Source: an uncultured Pelagibacteraceae bacterium
GTDB lineage: Bacteria; Pseudomonadota; Alphaproteobacteria; Pelagibacterales; Pelagibacteraceae
Reading direction: 5' to 3'
Assembly: GCA_902558435.1 (NCBI GenBank)
Contig: CACEDU010000004.1
Location: 60,228 to 124,227, forward strand
DNA length: 64,000 bases
Positions 1-9,401 of this stretch are shown piece after piece (position 1 is the stretch's first letter; the number at the start of each line of letters is the position of its first letter). Position numbers and translations under genes: made by a program. Below the pieces are notes generated by a model. The model was not told the DNA's origin. It was given only the letters and a program-made list of their open reading frames with translations, and searched no databases.

Positions 1-159
1 TATAATACAGAAAATCCGAAAATTCCAAAAGGGAGTGCTATTTTTATTCATTTAACAAATAATTTTAAGCCAACATCAGGATGTATTGCACTTAAAAGAA
101 AGGATTTTTTAATTTTGGTAAAACTAATAAATAAAAAAACTAAAATTAAATTAATTTAA
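1..159 (+). CDS. L,D-transpeptidase (YkuD family), C-terminal fragment
   Basis: The open frame runs in from the left edge and ends at the TAA at 157-159, giving 52 visible residues. It contains the family's catalytic signature: a histidine (FIHLTN), then PTSGCIAL with the nucleophilic Cys after SxG. Enzymes of this family form L,D cross-links in peptidoglycan or attach peptides to proteins in the periplasm. The start and signal region lie outside the window. The stop overlaps the stop of the convergent yggS gene by 4 bases. Family assignment is good; the substrate is unknown. Confidence 0.8.
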   Translation, partial: YNTENPKIPKGSAIFIHLTNNFKPTSGCIALKRKDFLILVKLINKKTKIKLI

Positions 160-818
160 CTTCTTTGACCAAATATGTTTGAACCAATTCTTAAATAAGT
201 TGATTTAAATTCTACTGCTTTAAGATAGTCTGATGACATTCCCATACTTAATTCTGCTAAGTTAACTTCATCTTTTAATTTACTCATTTGAGAAAAATAT
301 TTAATAGGATCTTCATCAAATGGTGGAATACACATAATACCAACTATATCAAGTCCTAGATCTTTTGAAAAATTATAAAATTCAAACAAATTTTCTTTCA
401 TAATTCCTGACTTTTGATTTTCTTTTCCAAGATTAATTTGAATAAAAATTTTAGGTTTAACAATTTGTTTTTGTTGCTCTTCTGATATTTTTTTAGCTAA
501 CTTTTCACTATCAAGAGAATGTATATAATCAAAAATTTTTACTGCAAACTTAACTTTATTTGTTTGTAGTTTACCAATTAAATGAAGATTAATTCTATCA
601 TTTTGTTTTTTTATATCAGTCCATTTTTCAATTGCTTCCTGAACTTTGTTTTCACCAAAGTCTGAATGACCATATTTAATTAATGGTAATATATGATTAA
701 TTTGAAAAGTTTTTGAAACTGCAATTATTTTAGGTATTCTGTCTTTTTCTTTTATTTCTAATAATTTAGATTTGATTGATGTTTGGATAGATAATAGATT
801 TTGAATAGTACTATGCAT
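156..818 (-). CDS. yggS: YggS/PROSC-family pyridoxal-phosphate homeostasis protein
   Basis: The 220-aa length fits YggS. The PLP lysine lies in IIAVSKTF near residue 36, followed by DFGENKVQEA, HLIGKLQTNK, and SMGMSSDY near the C terminus, all diagnostic of this alanine-racemase-like fold. The family binds PLP without known catalysis and keeps cellular vitamin B6 and amino-acid pools balanced; it acts in the cytosol. The ATG at 818 is well supported because MHSTIQNL aligns with the family N terminus. This ATG is half of an ATGCAT palindrome whose other strand gives the ATG of the divergent gene, so its promoter must lie inside that gene. Confidence 0.93.
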   Translation of the reverse strand: MHSTIQNLLSIQTSIKSKLLEIKEKDRIPKIIAVSKTFQINHILPLIKYGHSDFGENKVQEAIEKWTDIKKQNDRINLHLIGKLQTNKVKFAVKIFDYIHSLDSEKLAKKISEEQQKQIVKPKIFIQINLGKENQKSGIMKENLFEFYNFSKDLGLDIVGIMCIPPFDEDPIKYFSQMSKLKDEVNLAELSMGMSSDYLKAVEFKSTYLRIGSNIFGQRS

Positions 819-1358
819 ATAAAATTTCTTAAAAAATATTACTTTATAGAAAAATTTAATAAAAGTAATATTGATAAACAGACTAAAAATACCATTATTA
901 TATATAGAAATTATAAAAAAAAATACATTGAAGATGAGATAATTTTTATAAGAGAATATTGTAAGAAAAAAAAACTAAAATTTATTCTTTCTAATAATGT
1001 AAGACTCTCTTTAAAATTAAATTTAGATGGAGCTTATATACCATCATTCAACAATGAATATAATCATCTAAGTTATGCAATTAAAAGAGGATTTACTCTA
1101 ATGGGCTCAGCTCACAATTTAAAGGAAATTAGAGTTAAGGAAAAACAAAAAGTAAGTAGAATTTTTATTTCGTCAGTATTTAAAGATAACAAGAATTACT
1201 TAGGTCTTAATAGGTTTAGACTAATTTCTAATCTTTCAAAAGTTCAAATTGTTGCATTAGGCGGAATATCTAAAAGTAATGAAAAACTTATTAATTTAAC
1301 AAAATCAATTGGTATTGCGGGTATTTCTTTTTTTGAGAACAAAAAAAAAGGCCCCTAA
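813..1358 (+). CDS. Degenerate thiamine-phosphate synthase / TenI-like protein
   Basis: This 181-aa TIM-barrel-like protein follows the ThiE/TenI pattern: FILSNNVRLSLKLNLDGAYIP aligns with the region normally holding D-G-x-H-x-G-Q, LMGSAHNLKE with the SxHS segment, and VALGGIS with the phosphate-binding glycine loop. The usual substrate-site His and Gly-Gln are replaced (DGAYIPSF), so catalysis as TMP synthase is doubtful. The track begins at TTG 801, but the ATG at 813 gives a family-like N terminus (FLKKYYFIEKF) and is preferred. The stop codon lies inside a terminator hairpin. It could be a divergent active enzyme, a TenI-like paralogue, or a binding protein. Confidence 0.65.
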   Translation: MHIKFLKKYYFIEKFNKSNIDKQTKNTIIIYRNYKKKYIEDEIIFIREYCKKKKLKFILSNNVRLSLKLNLDGAYIPSFNNEYNHLSYAIKRGFTLMGSAHNLKEIRVKEKQKVSRIFISSVFKDNKNYLGLNRFRLISNLSKVQIVALGGISKSNEKLINLTKSIGIAGISFFENKKKGP

Positions 1359-1371
1359 AAAGAGGCCTTTT
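1346..1371. terminator. Bidirectional intrinsic terminator
   Basis: AAAAGGCC at 1346-1353 and GGCCTTTT at 1364-1371 form a perfect 8-bp inverted repeat around a 10-nt loop. The arms supply a T-run on both strands. It lies between the convergent ThiE-like gene and the porin, and contains the ThiE-like stop codon (1356-1358) in its loop. Confidence 0.85.
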
Positions 1372-1393
1372 AATTTATTATTTAAACTTTTAA

Positions 1394-2329
1394 TTAAAAC
1401 GCAAATTTAAAGTTTATTTCATAAGCTGAGTTATCTGTAGTAGATGTACCAGCTACGTTATCCATATTTCCGTAAGTACCTGAAATAGTCATTCCACCAG
1501 AAGTATGAGAGAAACTTACAGCAGTTGCTTCTTGATCGTCTTTTGTTGAAGCTTCATAATCAATAGTTGAACTATTGAATGATACTGAAAGATCATCAGA
1601 TACAGCGTATGATATACCTAAAGCTGTAAAATCTTCGTCTGCAGTACCTGTACCGAAGTCAGTTTCGTTTACTTGGTAACCTAAAGTTATTGCACCCATT
1701 GTGTATTTAACAGCTAATGCTGATGTGTCAGCAGCATTCGAAGCGTCGTTGTTTTCACCCATTGCTGCATATACATCTAGATTTTCCACACCTGTATAGT
1801 GTACACCATATTCTAGTGAACCTTCAACTGCAGTTGCTCCAGCTGATGGAGTGTAACCAGCTTTAAGTGCTACACCATCCATTACTGTATAGTCATAAAT
1901 GAATATGTTGTGCGTTGAAGCTGCACCATTAGCAGCACCGTCTGGAGTACCTGCGTATGCCACACCATGCGCTTCTTCGTTAGCAGATGGAGTTAAATCA
2001 TCCCAAGCACCAATAACTGAAGTACTACTTCCTCCAACGAATGTTAATTTACCCATATCTCCTGTATCAATTGATAGAGTGTTTAAACCAACACCAGCGC
2101 CACCATCTAGCTCAATTGTGTGAGAAACAGTCATACCATTGTCCATTTCACCGCTTGCAGAGAATGTGATTGAGTCAGACATTGACCAACCATTACCTTT
2201 GTTACCGTTATCGGCACCAGCGAAAGTAATTTGGCTAGTAGCTGACATTGAGAAGTCTGCAGCTTGCGCTGAAGATGCTACCAATGCAGTTCCTAATGCT
2301 GTCAATCCAACTTTTTTTAGATTGTTCAT
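1394..2329 (-). CDS. Outer-membrane porin (general porin type)
   Basis: The predicted protein has a clear signal peptide (LTALGTALVASSAQA, cleavage before ADFSM), then about 290 Gly/Ser/Thr/Asp-rich residues in alternating beta-strand style, and ends in NFKFAF. A C-terminal aromatic is the usual BAM-complex recognition signal. It resembles the trimeric porins that are abundant in SAR11 outer membranes. The track start at 2344 is probably wrong: ATGAAAGGAAATAATATG holds a Shine-Dalgarno-like AAAGGA that positions the second ATG, at 2329 (311 aa). Codon use is richer in G/C than neighbouring genes, as expected for strong expression. Solute specificity cannot be read from sequence. Confidence 0.9.
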   Translation of the reverse strand: MNNLKKVGLTALGTALVASSAQAADFSMSATSQITFAGADNGNKGNGWSMSDSITFSASGEMDNGMTVSHTIELDGGAGVGLNTLSIDTGDMGKLTFVGGSSTSVIGAWDDLTPSANEEAHGVAYAGTPDGAANGAASTHNIFIYDYTVMDGVALKAGYTPSAGATAVEGSLEYGVHYTGVENLDVYAAMGENNDASNAADTSALAVKYTMGAITLGYQVNETDFGTGTADEDFTALGISYAVSDDLSVSFNSSTIDYEASTKDDQEATAVSFSHTSGGMTISGTYGNMDNVAGTSTTDNSAYEINFKFAF

Positions 2330-2548
2330 ATTATTTCCTTTCATTAATTGTTTAATATTAAACAGGGTTTATTTATCAATTATTTGACATAATTTATTTT
2401 AATAATTGGCATTATTTGTTTATTTTGATCAAGTGTTGTATTTTTGCATCACTAAAAATTGTTATTTTACAGGTATTTTTTAAGATAATTAAAAAAATTC
2501 TTTTAAATTTTGTATTTTTTAATCTAAAACAATTTATTGGATATATTT

Positions 2549-3112
2549 ATGTCATTTTTGAAAAAAATCAGACTTTTAGCTAGTTTAAGTTTAGCTATTA
2601 TTTTTATGGTATCTTGTGAAGGAATGCCTGGAGCAGATGCTAGAAAATATCCACCAAATCCCGACTTAAGAGTACAAAAAAACCTCGAAGAAGGAAGAGG
2701 TTTCAGATTAGACAGTGCGTTTAAAAAAAGTAGGGGTGGAGATTTTTTGTTTGCAAGTTCAAACGAACTTTGGAGAGCCTCCCTAGATACAATAGATTTC
2801 ATGCCTTTATCGTCAGTTAATTACAGTGGAGGAATAATTATAACAGACTGGTATTCAGATGGAAAAAATCTTGATGAAGCAGTAAAAATTTCTATAAGGT
2901 TTTTGTCCAATGAGGTAAGAGCAGATGCTTTAGATATAAAAATTTTTTACAAAAACTGCAATCAAATGGTTTCTTGTAAAATTACACAAAAGTCAGGGCA
3001 GCTTTTAGTTGAATTAAAAAGAGAAATCTTAAGTAAAGCTGCAATTTATAAAAAAGAAAATAAAGACAAAAATTTCAAAGAGTATAAAGGCTCAAAAAAA
3101 CTGGCTAATTAA
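2549..3112 (+). CDS. DUF3576-family lipoprotein
   Basis: This is a 187-aa predicted lipoprotein. A hydrophobic N terminus (LASLSLAIIFMVSC) ends in a lipobox Cys followed by EGMPGAD. The body contains LWRASLDTIDFMPL and GGIIITDWY, which match the alphaproteobacterial DUF3576 family of unknown function that usually precedes leuS. The track starts at TTG 2537; the ATG at 2549 (MSFLKKIRLL) is the better start. It heads the leuS-lptE-holA operon, with 18 bases to leuS. The link to lptE suggests an envelope role, but that is inference. Confidence 0.85.
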   Translation: MSFLKKIRLLASLSLAIIFMVSCEGMPGADARKYPPNPDLRVQKNLEEGRGFRLDSAFKKSRGGDFLFASSNELWRASLDTIDFMPLSSVNYSGGIIITDWYSDGKNLDEAVKISIRFLSNEVRADALDIKIFYKNCNQMVSCKITQKSGQLLVELKREILSKAAIYKKENKDKNFKEYKGSKKLAN

Positions 3113-3130
3113 AACATTAAAAAAATTTAA

Positions 3131-5683
3131 GTGAATTCCGAAAGATATAATTTTAAAACTGTTGAACTTAAGTGGCAAAAAAATTGGGAAAATAATAAAG
3201 TTTTTGCATCAAAAATAGATAAATCTAAGAAAAAATTTTACTGCTTAGAAATGTTTCCATATCCATCAGGAAAGATACACATGGGACATGTAAGAAATTA
3301 TACGATAGGTGATGTCTTATCAAGGTACAAAACTTTGAAAGGTTTTAATGTTCTACATCCTATGGGGTGGGATGCTTTTGGTATGCCTGCCGAGAATGCT
3401 GCTAGGGAAAATAATTTAGACCCTAAAGATTGGACAAATAAAAATATATCTACAATGAAAGAGCAATTAAAAAGGCTTGGACTTTCTATCGATTGGGATA
3501 GAGAAATTTCTACTTGTTCAGAAGAATATTATAAACATCAGCAATTATTCTTTTTAGAACTTTTTGAAAAAGGTCTTGTTTATAGAAAAGAAAATTATGT
3601 AAATTGGGATCCAGTAGATCAGACTGTTCTCGCAAATGAACAGGTCATAGATGGAAAAGGATGGAGATCAGGAGCGATTGTTGAAAGAAAAAAATTGAAT
3701 CAATGGTTTTTTAATATTTCAAAATTTTCTCAAGAACTTTTAGATGGTTTAGAAAAATTAAAAGACTGGCCCAACAAAGTGAAAGTAATGCAAAAAAATT
3801 GGATTGGTAAATCATTTGGTTGTGAGATATCTTTTCAAACTTTAGGTGATCTTCCAGTAAAAGAAATAAAATGCTTTACTACTAGGCCTGATACCTTATT
3901 TGGTTTTTCATTTTTAGCATTATCTGTGGACCATGAAATTTCCAAATTTTTTTCAAAAGATAAAAAATTTCAAGAATTTAAAAATGAGTGCTCAAAAACT
4001 GGAACTACTGAGGAAGCAATCGCAATTGGTGAAAAAATTGGCTTTAAAACTAATCTCGTTGCAATTAATCCACTTGACCCTTCTCAAAAAGTACCAGTTT
4101 TCTTTGCAAATTTTGTATTAATGGACTATGGATTTGGAGCAGTTTTTGGATGTCCAGCTCATGATCAAAGAGATTTTGATTTTGCAAAGAAATACGGATT
4201 AGAAATTAAGACTGTTGTGAGGCCAAATGATCAAGGTGATAAATTCATTGTTGAAAAAGAGGCTTATACTGGCTCTGGTGTAATAATTAATTCAGACTTC
4301 TTAAATGGTCTTAAAGTTCCAGATGAATCAATTATTAGTACAATTGACATTTTGGAAAAGAGAAAAATTGGAAAGAAAAAAATTAATTTTAGATTAAAAG
4401 ATTGGGGTGTTTCTAGACAAAGATACTGGGGGTGTCCAATACCAATTGCCTATGATGAGAATGGTCAAGTCACTACAATTCCAAAAAAAGATTTACCAGT
4501 CAAACTTCCAGAAAATGTAGATCTTAATTCAAAGGGTAACCCATTAGACTATAAAAGTGATTGGAAGAATATAACAATTGACGGTAAGAAATATATTAGA
4601 GAAACAGATACTCTAGATACCTTTGTTTGCTCTTCATGGTATTATCTCAGATTTTGCTCTCCATCAGAAAAGACATACGGTTTCAAAAAAGAAGAAATTG
4701 ATTACTGGATGCCAGTAGATCAGTATATTGGAGGTGTGGAACATGCAATTCTACATCTTCTATATTCTCGTTTTTTTATGAAGGCTATAGGTTATAAAAA
4801 TAAAAATTTTATTTTTGATGAACCATTTAAAGGTCTTTTTACTCAAGGTATGGTTTGTCATGAGACATATAAAGATCAAAATAATCAATGGTTGAGTCCC
4901 GATGAAATAGATTTGTCAGGAAACCAGTATCACAAAAAAAATGATCCAAAAAATATTGTTAAAGTTGGTCCCTCTGAATCAATGTCAAAGTCAAAAAAAA
5001 ATGTTATTGATCCAGAAAGTATAATGAATAACTACGGTGCTGACGCAGTTAGGTTATTTATTTTATCTGATAGTCCACCAGAAAAAGATGTTCAATGGTC
5101 TGAACAAGGAATGGTGGCTTCTTATAAATTTTTACAAAAATTGTGGATACTTCACAATAAAATAAAAGATAAAATAAATAATGACTCACATGTTGAAAGT
5201 GCTGATAATAATTTAGAAAAATTTACCAATCAAATGATTAATAAGATAACAAATAATTTAGAAAGTTTTAGTTACAATGTAATAATTGCAAATATTTACG
5301 AGATTTACAATTTTTTGATTAAAGAGATAGAAAAAAATATTAGCAGTAAAGATTTAAAAGAAAATTATAAAAAAATATTAATTTTATTTTCACCAGCAAT
5401 TCCACATTACTCTCATGAGTGTTTTGAAGATCTGAAATTTTCTGAAAAAATATCTTGGCCAGAGGCAAATTTAGATTTTATAAATAATGAAAAAATTGAC
5501 TATGTGATACAGATAAATGGCAAGAAAAGGTCAATTTTAAATGAAAGTAGAGACATAGATGAAGAAAACCTTTTACTTAAAATTAAATCAAATAAGATGT
5601 TAGAAAAATATTTGAAAAATAAATCTATAATGAAAGTTATCTTTGTGAAAAATAGATTAATTAACCTGCTAATAAATGAGTAA
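3131..5683 (+). CDS. leuS: Leucine--tRNA ligase
   Basis: This is a class Ia aminoacyl-tRNA synthetase of normal length (850 aa) that charges tRNA-Leu. The HIGH motif is HMGH at residues 50-53 after [11 protein letters not shown]1 editing domain sits in the middle (TTRPDTLFG, then [15 protein letters not shown]). The KMSKS motif appears as SMSKS near residue 617, followed by the anticodon-binding helical domain. It begins at a GTG; no ATG nearby gives the conserved N terminus [16 protein letters not shown]. The last bases overlap lptE, so the leuS-lptE-holA genes are likely translationally coupled. Confidence 0.98.
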   Translation: MNSERYNFKTVELKWQKNWENNKVFASKIDKSKKKFYCLEMFPYPSGKIHMGHVRNYTIGDVLSRYKTLKGFNVLHPMGWDAFGMPAENAARENNLDPKDWTNKNISTMKEQLKRLGLSIDWDREISTCSEEYYKHQQLFFLELFEKGLVYRKENYVNWDPVDQTVLANEQVIDGKGWRSGAIVERKKLNQWFFNISKFSQELLDGLEKLKDWPNKVKVMQKNWIGKSFGCEISFQTLGDLPVKEIKCFTTRPDTLFGFSFLALSVDHEISKFFSKDKKFQEFKNECSKTGTTEEAIAIGEKIGFKTNLVAINPLDPSQKVPVFFANFVLMDYGFGAVFGCPAHDQRDFDFAKKYGLEIKTVVRPNDQGDKFIVEKEAYTGSGVIINSDFLNGLKVPDESIISTIDILEKRKIGKKKINFRLKDWGVSRQRYWGCPIPIAYDENGQVTTIPKKDLPVKLPENVDLNSKGNPLDYKSDWKNITIDGKKYIRETDTLDTFVCSSWYYLRFCSPSEKTYGFKKEEIDYWMPVDQYIGGVEHAILHLLYSRFFMKAIGYKNKNFIFDEPFKGLFTQGMVCHETYKDQNNQWLSPDEIDLSGNQYHKKNDPKNIVKVGPSESMSKSKKNVIDPESIMNNYGADAVRLFILSDSPPEKDVQWSEQGMVASYKFLQKLWILHNKIKDKINNDSHVESADNNLEKFTNQMINKITNNLESFSYNVIIANIYEIYNFLIKEIEKNISSKDLKENYKKILILFSPAIPHYSHECFEDLKFSEKISWPEANLDFINNEKIDYVIQINGKKRSILNESRDIDEENLLLKIKSNKMLEKYLKNKSIMKVIFVKNRLINLLINE

Positions 5684-6152
5684 AGAACTAAAAAGATATA
5701 TATCTCTATTTTTTATAATTACACTAACATCATGTTCTTACAAACCAATTTTTTCTGAAAAGAATTACAATTTTGAAATCAATGAGATATTATTCACAGG
5801 TGATAAGTACGTTAATAAAATTATCGAAAGTAAATTTAATTTAATAAAAGAAGAACAGAGTAAAAATAAAAAAAAATATAATATTTCAATACGGACAAAT
5901 AAAGAAAAGTTAATTGTCTCAAAAGACTCTAAAGGAGATCCTCTTAAATTTGATCTTGTTGTTTCAGCTTATTATGAAATAAGTAATAACGGAAAGATAT
6001 TGCTAAATAAAAGAATACAAAAAAATAGTATTTACAACAATGAAATTGATAAATTCAAACTAGAGCAAAGCGAAAAAATTATATTAGACAATTTATCCAA
6101 AAAAATAAGTGAAACAATTATTTCATCAATTATTAATTTAGATGATAATTAA
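5676..6152 (+). CDS. lptE: LPS-assembly lipoprotein LptE
   Basis: The 158-aa protein has a short hydrophobic signal ending in the lipobox TSC followed by SYKPIF, the usual start of mature LptE. The rest is an alpha/beta LptE-like domain ending in helical repeats ([16 protein letters not shown]). LptE plugs the LptD barrel that delivers lipopolysaccharide to the outer leaflet. Sequence conservation in this family is low; the call rests on the lipobox, size, and the classical leuS-lptE-holA order. It overlaps leuS by 8 bases and holA by 11 bases. Confidence 0.87.
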   Translation: MSKELKRYISLFFIITLTSCSYKPIFSEKNYNFEINEILFTGDKYVNKIIESKFNLIKEEQSKNKKKYNISIRTNKEKLIVSKDSKGDPLKFDLVVSAYYEISNNGKILLNKRIQKNSIYNNEIDKFKLEQSEKIILDNLSKKISETIISSIINLDDN

Positions 6153-7122
6153 AAGTTTTGAACTAGATAAATTAAATTTAATTAAATCAAATCTCCACCT
6201 TATTTATGGTAATAATGAAGGGATCAAGGAAGATATAATTAATAAGTATTATCTTAATAACTTTGATGGTGATGTGTTGAAGTATGAAGAACAAGAAATT
6301 TTAAGTAATAAAGATGAATTTATTTCTAGTTTGTTAACAAAATCTCTTTTTGATAATAAAAAATTGATTATTATATCAAGAGCAACGGACAAGTTATTCG
6401 TTTTATTTAGTGAATTTTTAGAGAGAGAAATTTCAGATATTCAAATAATAATTAAATCTTCAACTCTTGAAAAAAAATCTAAACTGAGAAGTATTTTTGA
6501 AAAAGAAAAACAAATGATTTGCACTCCAGTTTATGAGGATGATACAAGATCATTGAATTTTTATATTCAAAATTTTTTAAGAGAAAAAAAACTTAATTTA
6601 TCCCAAGAAATTAAAAACTTGTTAATCGAAAGATCAAAGGGCGACAGAATTAATTTAAAAAATGAACTATCAAAATTGAAAAATCTTTCAATAAGTAAGA
6701 AAACATTAGATGTTGAAGACGTAATAAAACTTTCGAATATTGCAGAAAATTATACTGTTTTTGAATTATCTGACAATTATTTAGCTAAAAATTCAAAAAA
6801 AGTATCTAACATTCTTAACGAAAATAATTATTCCTCTGAGGACTGCATTTTAATCATTAGAACAATATTAAATAAATCAAAAAGACTTTTGAAGATAAGA
6901 ACGGAGATTGACAATAACAAAAATATAGATCAAGTTTTATCAAACTTTAAACCACCGATATTTTGGAAAGAAAAGGATATTATTAAAAAACAAGTAAAAT
7001 TATGGTCATCTAAAGAGATAAAAGAGTTAATATTTAAAATTAATAGTTTAGAAATCTCTGTCAAAAAAAATTCAATAAATTCAATACTTTTTGTGTCGGA
7101 TTTTGTAAGTAGTTATCAGTAA
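6142..7122 (+). CDS. holA: DNA polymerase III delta subunit
   Basis: A 326-aa protein with the HolA layout: an N-terminal RecA-like domain (LHLIYGNNEGIKEDIINKYY) without a functional Walker A, then the lid (RSKGDRINLKNELSKL), then a helical collar domain. The delta subunit is the wrench of the clamp loader that opens the beta clamp. Family identity is supported by the GDR-NLKNEL-KL motif typical of HolA and by its position after lptE. The 3' end overlaps the convergent parB by 7 bases, so both operons end in shared sequence with no obvious hairpin. Confidence 0.93.
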   Translation: MIIKSFELDKLNLIKSNLHLIYGNNEGIKEDIINKYYLNNFDGDVLKYEEQEILSNKDEFISSLLTKSLFDNKKLIIISRATDKLFVLFSEFLEREISDIQIIIKSSTLEKKSKLRSIFEKEKQMICTPVYEDDTRSLNFYIQNFLREKKLNLSQEIKNLLIERSKGDRINLKNELSKLKNLSISKKTLDVEDVIKLSNIAENYTVFELSDNYLAKNSKKVSNILNENNYSSEDCILIIRTILNKSKRLLKIRTEIDNNKNIDQVLSNFKPPIFWKEKDIIKKQVKLWSSKEIKELIFKINSLEISVKKNSINSILFVSDFVSSYQ

Positions 7123-7967
7123 TTTTGCTTTATAATTTCAACTAATCTATCAAGCTGGTCAGCACCTTTATATTCTAAACTGATAGTTCCAGTATTATTT
7201 CTTTTGTTATTAACAAAAACTCTCATTCCTAGTCTACTTGTTAATTCCTCCTCAAGGTTTAAGATATTTGGATCTTTTTTTTTTATAGTATTTTTAGAGT
7301 TAGACTTTAAAATTTTAACTAAATTTTCAGATTGTCTTACTGATAATTTTTTTGAAATAATTTTTTTTGCTAAAAGTATTGCATTGTCTAGGCCTACTAA
7401 AATTTTTGCATGGCCTTGTGATAATTTTTCCTCTATAATTAGTTCAATTATCTCTTGGGGTAATGTTAAAAGCCTTAAACAATTAGAAATGTGTGCTCTG
7501 CTTTTGCCTATAAATTTAGCCACCTTATCTTGATCATAACTAAATTCATCAATTAATCTTTTATAGCCCTCTGCTTCTTCAATTGGATTTAAATCTTTTC
7601 TTTGAACATTTTCAACAATGGCAAATTCTAAAGACTTCAGATTATCTGCATTGATTACAATAACGGGAACTTCATGCAGTCCTGCATATTGAGCTGCCTG
7701 CCATCTTCTTTCTCCAGCTACAATCTCAAATTTATCTTCTTCATTAGTAGCCGGTCTAACAATGATAGGTTGGATAATACCTCGCTCTCTTATCGAGTTA
7801 GTCAATTCCTCTAAAGCTATTTCATCAAATTTTTTTCTAGGTTGATACTTATTTCTCACTAAAGAACTTATTGATATATTTTTTTTATCTTCAATTTTTT
7901 CGCTGTCACCTATCAGAGAGGAAAGTCCTCTTCCAAGACCCTTTTTTGATTTAAACGGATTTATCAT
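7116..7967 (-). CDS. parB: Chromosome partitioning protein ParB
   Basis: 283 aa with the standard ParB layout: N-terminal GLGRGLSSLIGD; a ParB/Srx CTP-binding domain with YQPRKKFD and the conserved GERRWQAAQYAGL; a central helix-turn-helix (DQDKVAKFIGKSRAHISNCLRLL); and a C-terminal dimerisation region. ParB loads at parS and spreads as a CTP-dependent clamp to organise the origin region. Its start overlaps the parA stop by 4 bases. A perfect parS site lies in rsmG two genes upstream. Confidence is very high. Confidence 0.98.
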   Translation of the reverse strand: MINPFKSKKGLGRGLSSLIGDSEKIEDKKNISISSLVRNKYQPRKKFDEIALEELTNSIRERGIIQPIIVRPATNEEDKFEIVAGERRWQAAQYAGLHEVPVIVINADNLKSLEFAIVENVQRKDLNPIEEAEGYKRLIDEFSYDQDKVAKFIGKSRAHISNCLRLLTLPQEIIELIIEEKLSQGHAKILVGLDNAILLAKKIISKKLSVRQSENLVKILKSNSKNTIKKKDPNILNLEEELTSRLGMRVFVNNKRNNTGTISLEYKGADQLDRLVEIIKQNY

Positions 7968-8764
7968 GCTGCGCTCTCCACTGATTTATCTTGGTTTAAG
8001 AATTCTTCTGTAAAATTAAAATATGCTTTACTCCCCGGACATGTCTTATCATAAATAAGTACTGGGACACCATGAGAAGGTGCTTCTGATAATCTGACAT
8101 TTCTTGGCACAGCAGTACTATAAACTTTGTCCTTAAAATAGCTTCTTGCCTCTATTTCTACCTCACTTGATAATTTATTTCTCTTATCATACATTGTTAG
8201 AAGTATTCCTCTTATGTCTAATGATGGGTTTAGATTTGACTTGATCCTCTCAATTGTTTTCATGAGTTGCGTAAGTCCCTCTAACGCAAAAAATTCAGTC
8301 TGAAGTGGTACCACAAGAGCATCAGAGGCTACCAATGCCATAATTGTAAGTAGACTTAAAGATGGTGGACAGTCAACAATGATATAATCGTAGAGAGATC
8401 CAGAAGTGTTTAAAATTGCGGTTAATTCATCTTTTAATTTAAAAGCTCTCCGATTATCACCTGCTGTTTCTATCTCTAGTCCAGACAAATCAACATTAGA
8501 TGATATTAAATCTAGATTTTTAAATTTTGTAGACTGAATTACCTCTGAAATTTTTTTGTTTCCATTCAAAACATTGTAAATTGTTTGTTCAGAACTTATT
8601 GTGTTAGATAATCCCAACCCTGTTGTAGCATTACCTTGGGGATCAAGATCAATTACAAGAATTTTTTTTTCTTTCATTGTTAATCCAGCAGCAAGATTAA
8701 TGACGGTAGTGGTTTTGCCCACTCCACCTTTTTGATTTATGACCGAAATAATTTTTCTATTCAT
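7964..8764 (-). CDS. parA: Chromosome partitioning ATPase ParA
   Basis: 266 aa with a deviant Walker A box (QKGGVGKTTTVINLA) at residues 10-24, then IVDCPPSLSLLT as Walker B. It is a chromosomal ParA/Soj ATPase that moves ParB-parS complexes after replication starts. It overlaps rsmG upstream by 8 bases and parB downstream by 4 bases, so the rsmG-parA-parB genes are likely co-translated. The order mnmG-rsmG-parA-parB is the conserved origin-proximal cluster in many bacteria. Confidence 0.98.
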   Translation of the reverse strand: MNRKIISVINQKGGVGKTTTVINLAAGLTMKEKKILVIDLDPQGNATTGLGLSNTISSEQTIYNVLNGNKKISEVIQSTKFKNLDLISSNVDLSGLEIETAGDNRRAFKLKDELTAILNTSGSLYDYIIVDCPPSLSLLTIMALVASDALVVPLQTEFFALEGLTQLMKTIERIKSNLNPSLDIRGILLTMYDKRNKLSSEVEIEARSYFKDKVYSTAVPRNVRLSEAPSHGVPVLIYDKTCPGSKAYFNFTEEFLNQDKSVESAA

Positions 8765-9401
8765 ACTTTTTATTTAGATTTGAAATTTTTATGACTAATG
8801 ACTCTTCTCTAGTCTGACTTTTCATTTTCTCCATGTCAAATTCCCATTCTGAAGAGGCATTTTCTAAAATTTTTTTTCCACTTTTTCCTAAATACATAAT
8901 TATGTATTTAAATTTTTTAAAATTTTTTGTTGCTATATCAAAGACCACTGGTAAAGGTTTAAACGCTCGACAAATTATTACATCAGTGACTAAATTTTTT
9001 TCTTCAAATATATTTTTTTGATAAATTTTTGCTTCCAATTTAAATTTTTTTACCATTTCTTTTAAGAAATTGCTCTTATGATAACTTTTTTCATAAAAAA
9101 TCAGCTTAAAACCTTGCTTTTTAGATTTCATCAAAATACCTAAAACTATACTAGGAAGCCCTGCACCAGATCCGAGGTCTGTGCAAATGTTTATATCATT
9201 TTTATTAATAAAATCAATGGTTTGTGCACTATCATAAATATGTCTTGTATTTATTGACTTTTCAGTACTTGAACTTATTAAATTTACTTTCTTGTTTCTG
9301 TTCAAAATTGACTGTGAATAGTCATCCAACTCCATAAGTGTTTCACGTGAAACATTTGGGAGATAAATTTTATCTTTTTTTATTATTTTCGAATCAATCA
9401 A
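8757..9401 (-). CDS. rsmG: 16S rRNA (guanine-N7)-methyltransferase RsmG
   Basis: 214 aa. The SAM-binding motif [13 protein letters not shown] is at about residues 75-87, preceded by [10 protein letters not shown], both typical of RsmG (GidB), which methylates G527 of 16S rRNA. The first codons ([11 protein letters not shown]) are encoded across a perfect parS palindrome, so this coding segment is shared with a centromere site. It overlaps mnmG by 4 bases and parA by 8 bases. Confidence 0.96.
   Translation of the reverse strand: MIDSKIIKKDKIYLPNVSRETLMELDDYSQSILNRNKKVNLISSSTEKSINTRHIYDSAQTIDFINKNDINICTDLGSGAGLPSIVLGILMKSKKQGFKLIFYEKSYHKSNFLKEMVKKFKLEAKIYQKNIFEEKNLVTDVIICRAFKPLPVVFDIATKNFKKFKYIIMYLGKSGKKILENASSEWEFDMEKMKSQTREESLVIKISNLNKKYE
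9339..9354. promoter_or_regulatory. parS: parS centromere site (perfect consensus)
   Basis: TGTTTCACGTGAAACA is a perfect 16-bp palindrome identical to the widely conserved bacterial parS consensus bound by ParB. It lies within the 5' coding part of rsmG, about 1.4 kb from parB and about 7 kb from the candidate oriC. Origin-proximal parS sites near parAB are the usual arrangement. Confidence 0.97.

Noticed and set aside
1899-2387. Plus-strand ORFs opposite the porin (1899-2123 and 2139-2387)
   Set aside because: They are antisense shadows of the highly biased porin codons and show no domain or start signal.
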